Assembly (NCBI RefSeq): GCF_001039355.2
Contig: NW_019776124.1
Location: 184,001-248,000 of the forward strand
DNA length: 64,000 bases
Direction: 5' to 3'
DNA from: Lingula anatina
Taxonomy: Eukaryota; Brachiopoda; Lingulata; Lingulida; Lingulidae
Shown here: in pieces, positions 54,340 to 64,000 of the stretch
Numbering within the stretch: position 1 is the first letter of the stretch
Layout: every line of letters begins with the position of its first letter
The notes under the pieces: generated by a model
Databases searched by the model: none
The model's input: only the letters and a program-made list of their open reading frames with translations
Told to the model about the DNA's origin: nothing
Program-made: the position numbers and the translations under genes

Positions 54340-57300
54340 CTGGAGAAAAATATTTCCATACATTTTTAAGAGTGAATTTTATGGAGATGTTTTAAGGCAT
54401 ATTCATAATGTGTTGAAATTAAGGTCTTTTCACATCAAGCATTTATTTTAGTGNAAAAAAAAAAAAAAAAAAAAAATTACCCAGTATAGACAAAACATGA
54501 TCAAATTTAACAATGCAAAATTCCTTTTCCATTTGTATCGACCTAGAATTTATTTTCAATTTGTATTACGTAATCTGTAGTTCTGGTCATCAACAGATTA
54601 ATAGATATGCACTAAGGGCCATTATAGTGACATAAATAATACCTGTCTTGCAAAAATGGCAGCATTCAAGTGTACAGGCAAGTCTTTTTGTAATTGTTTG
54701 ATTTCTTTCATAAGAGCCTTCCACTTCTGTGACCTGGAGAAAAATATTTCCATACATTTTTAAGAGTGAATTTTATGGAGATGTTTTAAGGCATATTCAT
54801 AATGTGTTGAAATTAAGGTCTTTTCACATCAAGCATTTATTTTAGTGTTCCAGCTGTAGCATTCAGTTTTAAGAGGTCCTACATGTATCCTGCAATTACA
54901 CATTATGTATCTTGCATGTGTTAACTTTACTTTGTGGAAGAGCAAGGCAACCTTAGGAAGTGGGGGTTTGCCTTTCTACTTCTTAAGCTTTTATTTTTAT
55001 TCACAGAATGTATTAATTTCAAATATTTGTTATTCAAATCTCAGCCATAATAACATGCTTTTCAGTCTTAAAATATACAAAGTTCACAAAACGATGTCAC
55101 TAAATGCATTTTACAACTCACCGAGGATCATGAGACTGGCCTGCACTAGTTCTAAAGCTATGACTCTCCTGGAATTTCCAATGACCATTATATTTGTTTA
55201 AAATTATTTATTACACAGCAATGTTCAATTCCATACATCATAATCCTATACTCTTTAAAAAATCAGTCCAACACTTCAAAAAATTTTCAGGGTATGAATA
55301 TGGTATATCTGTGGTTTAAGACAAATGAAACGGATAAACTGACATTATGCTAAGAAAATTTTGTTTCAACTCTTAAGATCCATTATAAAGAGGATTCTAA
55401 ATCTGGAGGAAATGAATATTATTAAAGGTCCATTATTTTTACCCTCAAGTTACCTGTATGTCTGCTGTTCCATACTTTAAATCGACCATCCTGTTGTGGT
55501 ATTCTTCTTCAATACTGGGTATGTCTAGAGGAGCTAAAATGGTGTCCCAAGCTCTTTTTTGGTCTTCTGCTCTACCCTCCACCTCCTGGACTTGTACTTC
55601 TCTCAGTTTGTCAATCTGTTGAGTATGAAAGCAATTTGAATTTCTTTTAGTTCTTCATGCTTTCATGTTTTACTTCTTCATTTTAAGTGTTACATACTAT
55701 CATTTCATACCATGATAAACGTATATATAATGATGAACTATTGAAAAACCAACTCCACTACACTGGAGGATGAAGGTATCAAGAAAGGGGCAAGAAAACA
55801 TGTCTCTGTGGACCTTCAGTGTCTTTGATGCTTCTTTAGAAAATTGAAGCTCAGGCACACTCTTGATACTCCTGGAGATCTGCTACATTTCACAATCATG
55901 TTAAATACAACACAAAAAGTGCACTCTGACCTTGCAACAAAAATGGCATATTTCCTCTCAGTTTCACTCAACAAGAAAACTGGCGCTTAATGCAAGTATA
56001 TAAATTATCAAAAGAGCACTGACATAGGAAGAAATCATATTCCACCAAAGCCTAACAAATTGGTAAAAAAATAAATTCACAGATAGCTCTTTATACCTGT
56101 GTTAAAAGTTCACCAAACTCCTCCACCATTTGATCATCGCCAACTCCTTTCTCGCTAAGGACTGTATACGTCTTGGCCCATGCAGTCGGGGAGTAGTCAG
56201 GATCCATAGCCAGGCTGTGAACAAAACCTTCTGTTTTGAAGGTTTCCTCCTTTGCTATCCTCAGCAATACTTGGCAGACATCTGACAGAAGCTGCCGTGG
56301 ATTGAACGAATACCTGCATATGAAGCATTCATTCAAATAAAAAATATTCAATGACATATAACAAATTTTCCCTACTCACATGTATGCTTGCTTTACAGAC
56401 TTGGCAATGTTTGCATAAAAACCCATGCTAAATGTAGAAATCTGTCGTTTTACAGCAAAATGCTTGAATTTTGTTTTACATATGACATGCTCTTTATTTT
56501 AACTGCTGAGGAAAAACTGGACCACATCTATATGCTTACCATAGAGACAGACTTGAAATATTGTGGCTTAAATCTAAAACAATTTTTTCAATATGTTACT
56601 GTACATGGACTATACTAAGATCCTATTTAAGCACTTACTTATCCATGTCTTTCACTTTAAACTCAACAGACTTGCTCCCACAAAGAGCTTCAATAAAACC
56701 TATAAACTAAAATAAAAAAACAGCATAATACCTTGTTAATACATGTAGAACATTAAATAACTAATAAATAACACAGCCCAGACAAAAAAAAATTCTTTTT
56801 TCGATGAGGGCCTGAGACAAGACAGTAGATTTATGCAAAATGTTTCACATAATACATTTCTAAACACTGTTAGTGTAAAAGGGTTGCTGAAAGGAGAAAT
56901 TCTATACTGCTTACTGCATTAGCAGCTCTCTGTGCCATAGGTTTCTGGGTAAAACACCTGGCCACTTCCTCCGATTGACTCAGCATGGTGATAAGGCCCA
57001 GAGTTTGCTTTGCCTAAAATAAAATACAATGACCATATGATATACACATTGACATCAACTAGCCCAATAAGAAACTATTACAAAATTAGAATTTAAACAC
57101 CACTGCAGAATTATAGAACTGGATATTAATTTTTCTATCTTTAATATAGAAATGGATTTAAATGCACTGCATTAAGTTGAAAATAATTTCTTGTTTCCTT
57201 TTTTTTTTTTTCACATTCCTTTCAATTTCATTAACTGACTTACTTTTACTACATCTACAGCAAATCTAGATCAAAATAGCCAAGGTGAGTGAATCCATGG

Positions 57301-60300
57301 TAAGAAAATATAAGAAGGCAAGAGAATATGAGAAAGTGTCCCATGAAACCTCTGATAGCAAGAGGACCTACCATTGTCATAAATCCCCTAGCTACACCCT
57401 CCTCTGATTTTAAAAACTTTTCTTTCTCTTGTTGCTGTTCCCAACTAAGTTGATCCCAAGTAGATTCTGTAAAATACACATGGTTGGCACATAGAGACAG
57501 ACTTCATCATTATTTTATAAGAAATAAATAGTTGCTGTTTTCATAGCAGTCGATCGATCCTTCTTAGGAAGTTATAAGTTAAAGTATATAAAATACAAGT
57601 TAATGTCATAAAATTACAATATTCAAGCTGATAAATTAAACCTTCAAAATTATTTCAATTATGTAAAAAAAGGGGGAGGGTGATAATTCTGATTACCATC
57701 CTCTTTGGCAATTTGTAGTTTTCTGACATTGGCCAACCTCGCTAAACTGTCATGTAACTGGTACAACAGTGTATCCAGTGTGGCACCAAGAAAAGCCTGG
57801 AATTAAGCAAACACATGGAAACTTTTAACAAATTGTTACCTCTAAAATAATGTTAAATGGAGTACACTATCATACCTAACACACTGCCTCCCATACCCTG
57901 CTGCCATGTCTATCATATTTAGCACTCATATTTAGCAAGTACATATAAGCATATTGTATTAACCAATGAACATTTTGATACTGTATTGTCAATAAAATGA
58001 AAATCATGTCAACATATAAGAGCATTTTATAATGGATATTTATACATAAACTCCTAATAATTAGGCAAGTAAATGATCCATCATAAATGTGATGCTATGA
58101 AATGTGCTATAAAGTGTGCATGTAAAATTGTAGTGTTATAGTATGTGTGAGCCACACCTGAAACTCTTCAGTTCCACACATATTCAACACAGATATCCTG
58201 CTGTCTCTACGGTTCCACAAGAACTCCATAAGTTTACCAATATCAGCCCTAACAAAAAAGGAAAAAAATACAATGTTACCATATTAAGAAAAAAAGCACA
58301 AAAAAGAATAAAATATTTAAGGTATGACAAAAGATAATAAATAAGAAATATGTTTTTCATGGAACAACAATGTATATTTTATTGAAATGGAACAATAAAG
58401 CAGTATCTTGGATTGGAGTTGAATGTCTTTCTTTCAGTACCTGTCAATATGCTCCCATATGTGTGCACAGTGTGTAAATGCCTGTGCGCGCATGCATGAT
58501 TTTTCCAACATCTCACCTTGCACTGTATTTATCAAAGTCCTCCTTGTCTACATCCAGTCCTTCGACCACATCCACACTAACATAGGTGTGGAGTAGGGCA
58601 GGCCCTAGGTGATGTTGTACTGCCTCACACGCACACACCATTAACGCCATCTCTGACATCACTTCATTGCCCCATCCTACAGATCTAGCCAGTAAACATA
58701 AATATAATATAATTACGATAAAAACCTGAAAATTTCATCACCAAAAAATTAATTAAAATTTTAGAATGTGTGAATTCAATATGGCAATATTAGGTCACAA
58801 ACATTTCAAAATCATTTAGAGCCCATTTTCAAAATGAGAAATAGTTACACTGGCATTACATTCCTGAAAAAATTTTCATGACTGACTAAATTTTTAAGCT
58901 TTTATTGTAATCACAGTCAACATTTGAAGTATCGTTAGTGCTACCTCTGATACCATTTCATTGCACCACTCTACAACAGATCCATACAGATCTAAGTATA
59001 GAATAAAAATACCTTTAAAAAATTTCCCTGGTGACCATGTAGCAAAGTTTTAGATAAATGAAATCTAGGAATATCTGTGCGATCACATTTATTAAACAAG
59101 TGAACCTTGTAAGTGGTTCTACAATTGCCTGTCAAGGTACACCCTTCCTAAATGCCACTAAAATAGGCTACACTGACACAAACTGTCACATTGTCAAGGA
59201 AGGACCCCCAAAATGCCGCTTAATTCACTCAATATAACAAAATACCTATACCTGCTTCCCCTGTTAGAAGTCTGCATAAAGGCTGCCAGCGCCCCAACTA
59301 TCTTACTGGCTGGAATGGGGCCAGGAACAAGATCTGGTCTTTGTAACAGGTTCACACAGCAGTCCACAAATGGTGCCAGCTAAAACAAGAAATTGAAGAC
59401 ATTTTTCACAGATAAAGGACTATCATTATGAATTTTGAACATTGCTATATAGGTAATGAAGGGTTATAACACGAACCATAAGTGTACATTTTGAGAAACA
59501 ATTTCATTCGTTTTAAGGTTCATAATTCTAGCAAGAGATAAGCAACTGTCTTTTTTTTTTATTTTTTAAAAAATTTTTTTCCTCTAATATCAAAGACACA
59601 CAATTTATCAATATTTTTCATATGGTTGGTTATTACTGTCATTGGTAAAGAGAAAAGTATTGCAGTATGAAAGCAATGTCAATTTTCAATTAGGCCAATC
59701 TTTATATACAAACATGTCAAAGTTCTTTGTACACAAAAAAAATGATGCCTGCAATATGAAAAATTCATCAGGTAGACAAAGACAGAACTACTCATAGTTA
59801 TATACTGTAGACCTCATGTGCAGTGTAGTCATTGCTCCTGTACCCTACTATACATACCTGCAGTCCCATGAGAACTTTGGGTTTCAGCACTACAACTTGT
59901 CTGGCCACAAAAGAGAACCATATGGCCATGTCCTTCACTATGTACTCAGGGAGCTGAGCAAACGCCCGTTTTTCAAGCATGGTAACTTCTGCTTTATTTC
60001 CCTTTGGAAAAAAGAGATATTGCAAGAATTAATGTAAAACAGCAAGTAAAGGAAATAAATCAATCTCAATAGATTCAAATGCAGGGTAGAGCAGTATGTT
60101 CTTATCTAGGGAGGATTAAGATTTCCTTGGTCAATGAAAAAGACTCTCTTTCACCTTCTCTCTACACCTTTGTAGCAACAGGTCAAGCCACATTGCCTGA
60201 GTTATGTAGAATTCAGAAGTTTTCCTTATGAATTCTGGGTCCATAATGCAAGAGTCCCATCGCCAGCAATACACCTAAAATTGTATAAAAAAAAAGTGAT

Positions 60301-61531
60301 GTGGAAAACTGTTATCTCAAGAAGGATATTGGTGTGGCAGTATGGAAGACAGTTTGAAAATATTCAATATGCAATACAAAAATGTTTGCAAAGGTAAGTA
60401 TGTATGATATTATATATCCCAATCTTTCTTTGGTTATACCTGATAAAGGTATGCTAACTGCTATAAATTGATTAAAATGCAGTTGCATACTCTATCATTT
60501 CAAAATTTAACTGAATCTAAGAATTAAAAGTAACTGATTTAAGAATGACACATGGTTTACAAGCTTATATGTTCAATATCATTTTTCTTACTGCTTCTTG
60601 TGCTTGAAGTTGTTCTTCCAAAGGTGTCCCTTGTTTGGCAGCTCTAGCTCTCTGAATCTGACTGTAAGAATAGAGAATGGAGAAATGCTTCATCAGCATA
60701 TACAGCAAGACGTGTGCCTCAAAACTCAGTCATTGCTAATTTTAGTAACAGATGCAAAGTTCCTCTCATTAACATTTTCATAAATTTTGAAAAAATCTTA
60801 TTTCTTAAAACTGACTCCAGAACTCGCTTAAGTTTTGATATTTAGAGCACAAAAATAGGAATATAATTCTTACCACAAAATACACTAGACAAAAAGTGTT
60901 GAAACATGAAAATAACATACTGAAGATGCTCACCCTAAAAGTTTGATGAAATGTGTTAGAGATGGTAGACTTCCAATGTTCATTGCTCTTTGGGTCAAAT
61001 GGAAAACTTCCGTCATAAAGTTAAATTGTTCTATACTACTCTCACATTTATTCTTGGTGTCATCATCATCCAGAGTTTTCTCAGAAACTATTTTTGTAAG
61101 AAAAAGAATGACATCATGATGAATTAATATGACAACTTATCACCATGACTATCAAAACAGTTTTCAGATTTAAATAATTTATTTGATAACTGACATATTT
61201 CAGGGTTATCATCTGATACTGTATCAACAATTTTCCCATGAACATATCAAGTTGTGTGCTTTTTAAACACCTAGATTTATAAGGCAGGTTATGATATTCA
61301 AAAAATTCCTAATAACTTGCTACACTACTTTTTCTTATGGAGATAGTTCCATAGCAAATACCCCAGGGCTGTAGTTATTCTAACTATTAAAGGACATTTA
61401 GAATTAATTTTCCCTATTTTTCTGTGTGGTCCACTCACCTATTTGACCTCCAGCCAAGCAAGTCTCATAATCATAGTTTAATAAGCATGCAGCAGAGTGC
61501 GAGTAGCTGGAATCAATTTTTTCCAGCTTAG
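51177..61531 (-). CDS. Hybrid ubiquitin enzyme: Ufd2/UBE4-type E4 core fused to a BIRC6-type E2 (UBC) domain; 5' end missing
   Basis: Twenty-one exons join in phase to about 830 residues. Order: 61439-61531 (cut by the n), 60934-61087, 60592-60661, 60155-60274, 59858-60001, 59252-59379, 58517-58684, 58158-58248, 57697-57796, 57372-57466, 56915-57013, 56639-56706, 56097-56313, 55454-55615, 55122-55168, 54249-54339 (or its copy 54643-54733), 53736-53893, 53179-53290, 52625-52717, 52243-52327, 51177-51376 (TAA). The first 13 exons align with the E4 core of UBE4A/UBE4B; the last six encode a full UBC fold with the active-site Cys. No U-box motif is seen. UBE4 proteins extend ubiquitin chains using a separate E2 held by the U-box; here the E2 is in the same chain. 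The N-terminal part of the core is not in the window. I know of no named vertebrate protein with this architecture. Confidence 0.85.
52905..53135. mobile_element. MITE with about 80-bp inverted termini inside an intron of the hybrid gene
   Basis: Left: ATTCAGATTCAC, GTCCAACTCTGTAGGGGATT, CGCTAAAGTGCAATCAGTGG, AATCAGCTTA. The right arm is its imperfect reverse complement, ending GAATCTGAATTCGCTC. It carries the same CAACTCTG and AAGTGCAATC blocks as the element at 1455-1649. It lies in the intron between exons 52625-52717 and 53179-53290. Confidence 0.7.
54061..54453 (+). repeat. Copy A of a 0.39-kb haplotypic duplication including one exon
   Basis: Runs from the oligo-A tract to TTATTTTAGTG before the n at 54454. 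Copy B is 54455-54846. By eye they differ by about five substitutions and a 4-bp indel. Both contain the 91-nt UBC exon. Confidence 0.9.
54455..54846 (+). repeat. Copy B of the 0.39-kb duplication, with second copy of the UBC exon
   Basis: Contains 54643-54733 (minus strand), a second copy of exon 54249-54339 with one synonymous change (GCA for GCT before RQ) and the same splice sites. A 91-nt exon used twice would shift the reading frame, so only one copy can be used. Two alleles joined end to end is the simplest reading. Confidence 0.88.
56041..58458 (+). repeat. Copy A of a more than 2.4-kb haplotypic duplication in the hybrid gene
   Basis: Contains E4-core exons 56097-56313, 56639-56706, 56915-57013, 57372-57466, 57697-57796 and 58158-58248. 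Copy B (61579-64000) repeats all of them in the same order and orientation. Confidence 0.9.
56097..61531 (-). other. E4 core (Ufd2P_core)-coding exons of the hybrid gene
   Basis: In protein order: [38 protein letters not shown], the E4 N-T-E-x-F-x-L-T motif; [133 protein letters not shown], equivalent to the L-D-E-S-L-x-x-L-x-x-I-H segment of UBE4[81 protein letters not shown]. The last three correspond to the N-F-N-L-x-x-L-C-G-P and F-x-P-x-x-L-L segments of UBE4B just before its U-box. The helical-repeat order is fully preserved, so this is an intact E4 core. Confidence 0.85.
58931..58990 (-). pseudogene. Relic duplicate of an E4-core exon start
   Basis: The minus strand reads ATCTGTTGTAGAGTGGTGCA then ATGAAATGGTATCAGAGGTA, i.e. 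[15 protein letters not shown]. It closely parallels [14 protein letters not shown] at the start of exon 58517-58684, about 300 bp away. The similarity fades after about 17 codons and no donor follows. This looks like a decayed partial exon duplication; an alternative cassette is less likely. Confidence 0.5.
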
Positions 61532-61578
61532 NAATAGAAAGGCTTGCGTGTAATCTCCTTCTGTTATAACTCCTTGAT

Positions 61579-64000
61579 TCTACCAAAGCCTAACAAATTG
61601 GCAAAAAATAAATTCACAGATAGCTCTTTATACCTGTGTTAAAAGTTCACCAAACTCCTCCACCATTTGATCATCACCAACTCCTTTCTCGCTAAGGACT
61701 GTGTACGTCTTGGCCCATGCAGTCGGGGAGTAGTCAGGATCCATAGCCAGGCTGTGAACAAAACCTTCAGTTTTGAAGGTTTCCTCCTTTGCTATCCTCA
61801 GCAATACTTGGCAGACATCTGACAGAAGCTGACGTGGATTGAATGAATACCTGCATATGAAACATTCATTCAAATAAAAAATATTCAATGACATATAACA
61901 AATTTTCCCTACTCACATGTATGCATGCTTTACAGACTTGGCAATGTTTGCATAAAAACCCATGCTACATGTAGAAATCTGTTGTTTTACAGCAAAATGC
62001 TTGAATTTTGTTTTGCATATGACATGCTCTTTATTTAACTGCTGAGGAAAAACTGGACCACATCTATATGCGTACCATAGGGACAGACTTGAAATATTGT
62101 GGCTTAAATCTTAAACAATTTTTTCAATATGTTACTGTACATGGACTATACTAAGATCCTATTTAAGCACTTACTTATCCATGTCTTTCACTTTAAACTC
62201 AACAGACTTGCTCCCACAAAGAGCTTCAATAAAACCTATAAACTAAAATAAAAAACAGCATAATACCTTGTAAATACATGTAGTACATTAAATAACTAAG
62301 GACACAGCCTGGACAAAAAAAAATTCTAGAAATTAAACTTTTTTCGATGAGGGCCTGAGACAAGACAGTAGATTTATGTAAAATGTTTCACATAATAAAT
62401 ATCTAAACACTGTTAGTGTAAAAGGGTTGCTGAAAGGAGAAATTCTATACTGCTTACTGCATTAGCAGCTCTCTGTGCCATAGGTTTCTGGGTAAAACAT
62501 CTGGCCACTTCCTCCGATTGACTTAGCATGGTGATAAGGCCCAGAGTTTGCTTTGCCTAAAATAAAATACAATGACCATATTATATACACATTGATATCA
62601 ACTAGCCCAATAAGAAACTATTACAAAATTAGAATTTAAACACCACTGCAGAATTACAGAACTGGATATTAATTTTTCTATCTTTAATATAGAAATGGAT
62701 TTAAATGCACTGCATTAAGTTGAAAATAATCTCTTGTTTCCTTTTTGTTTTTTTTACATTCCTTTCAATTTCATCAACTGACTTACTTTTACTACATCTA
62801 CAGCAAAATCTAGTTCAAAATAGCCAAGGTGAGTGAATCCATGGTAAGAAAAAATAAGAAGGCAAGAGAATATGAGAAAGTGTCCCATGAAACCTCTGTT
62901 AGCAAGAGGACCTACCATTGTCATAAATCCCCTAGCTACACCCTCCTCTGATTTTAAAAACTTTTCTTTCTCTTGTTGCTGTTCCCAACTCAGTTGATCC
63001 CAAGTAGATTCTGTAAAATACACATGGTTGGCACATAGAGACAAACTTCATCATTATTTTATAGGAAATAAATAGTTGCTGTTTCCATAGCAGTCGATTG
63101 ATCCTCCTTAGGAAGTTAAAAGTTAAAGTATATAAAATATAAGTTAATGTCATAAAATTACAATATTCAAGCTGATAAATTAAAACTTCAAAATTATTTC
63201 AATTATGTAAAAAAAGGGGGAGGGTGATAATTCTGATTACCATCCTCTTTGGCAATTTGTAGTTTTCTGACATTGGCCAACCTCGCTAAACTGTCATGTA
63301 ACTGGTACAACAGTGTATCCAGTGTGGCACCAAGAAAAGCCTGGAATTAAGCAAACACATGGAAACTTTAAACAAATTGCTACCTCTAAAAGAATGTTAA
63401 ATGGAGTACACTATCATACCTAACACACTGCCTCACATACCCTGCTGCCATGTCTATCATATGTAGCACTCATATTTAGCAAGTACATAAGCATATTGTA
63501 TTAACCAATGAACATTTTGATACTGTATTGTCAATAAATTAAAAATTATGTCAACATATAAGAGCATTTTATAATGGATATTTATACATAAACTCCTAAT
63601 AATTAGGCAAGTAAATGATCCATCATAAATGTGATGCTATGAAATGTGCTATAAAGTGTGCATGTAAAATTGTAGTGTTATAGTATGTGTGAGCCACACC
63701 TGAAACTCTTCAGTTCCGCACATATTCAACACAGATATCCTGCTGTCTCTACGGTTCCACAAGAATTCCATAAGTTTACCAATATCAGCCCTAACAAAAA
63801 AGGAAAAAAATACAATGTTACCATATTAAGAAAAAAAGCACAAAACAGAATAAAATATTTAAGGTATGACAAAAGATAATAAATAAAAAATATGTTTTTC
63901 ATGGAACAGAAGTGTATATTTTATTGAAATGGAACAATAAAGCAGTATCTTGGATTGGAGTTGAATGTCTTTCTTTCAGTACCTGTCAATATGCTCCCAT
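61579..64000 (+). repeat. Copy B of the more than 2.4-kb duplication, running off the window
   Basis: Collinear with 56041-58458 up to the window edge. Differences are single bases, an AT-rich 15-bp insertion near 62323 and small indels. Confidence 0.9.
61634..63790 (-). CDS. Second (allelic) copies of six E4-core exons of the hybrid gene
   Basis: Exons 63700-63790, 63241-63340, 62916-63010, 62458-62556, 62175-62242 and 61634-61850 match 58158-58248, 57697-57796, 57372-57466, 56915-57013, 56639-56706 and 56097-56313 in length, phase and splice sites. The encoded peptides appear the same, with mostly silent changes. The order relative to exon 61439-61531 is wrong for a single transcript, because C-terminal core exons would precede N-terminal ones. 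That supports misplaced allelic sequence over a tandem gene, although a second, partly overlapping gene copy beyond 64000 cannot be excluded. Confidence 0.8.

Noticed and set aside
54249-54733. Two tandem exons used together in the hybrid gene
   Set aside because: Each is 91 nt, so inclusion of both breaks the frame, and a single n separates them. Allelic duplication explains it.

Overview
The window is an AT-rich animal genome: long introns, GT-AG splice sites, and many microsatellites and miniature inverted-repeat elements. The proteins are clearly metazoan (R7-family RGS, Arp2, neudesin, a BIRC6-type UBC domain). The repeat load and the high divergence between apparent allelic copies suggest a highly polymorphic, probably marine, invertebrate. 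I cannot name the species from the sequence.

Layout: (1) 23-584, + strand, the last coding exon of a carbohydrate sulfotransferase (Sulfotransfer_2 type). (2) 1771-15736, - strand, six exons for the N-terminus and DEP region of an R7-type RGS protein; its remaining exons are not in the window, so the sulfotransferase exon appears to lie antisense inside or beside this gene. (3) About 15.8-44.8 kb, no recognisable coding gene: RGS upstream/5' intron sequence with MITEs, microsatellites, possible conserved non-coding blocks and a candidate 5' exon/promoter near 41.7 kb. (4) 44868-48520, - strand, a complete 8-exon Arp2 gene (394 aa). (5) 48710-49987, + strand, a complete 4-exon neudesin (NENF) gene (154 aa), head to head with Arp2 across about 190 bp. 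(6) 51177 to the right edge, - strand, a large gene convergent with NENF. It encodes a Ufd2/UBE4-type E4 core followed by a BIRC6-type E2 (UBC) domain where UBE4A/B carry the U-box. This E4-E2 hybrid is the most interesting object in the window.

Assembly caution: four single 'n' characters (5742, 21850, 54454, 61532) each sit where a neighbouring segment starts again as a near-identical copy (about 1.2, 9.1, 0.4 and more than 2.4 kb). The copies differ by scattered substitutions, indels and microsatellite length, as two alleles would. They are best read as both haplotypes laid end to end, so RGS exon 1 and seven exons of the E4-E2 gene appear twice. A sized gap (7978-8046) is separate.

How the genes relate: the E4-E2 hybrid would act in ubiquitin chain building, Arp2 nucleates branched actin, neudesin is a secreted haem-binding factor, and R7 RGS proteins speed Gi/o GTP hydrolysis. 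Apart from the shared Arp2/NENF promoter, I see no common pathway.
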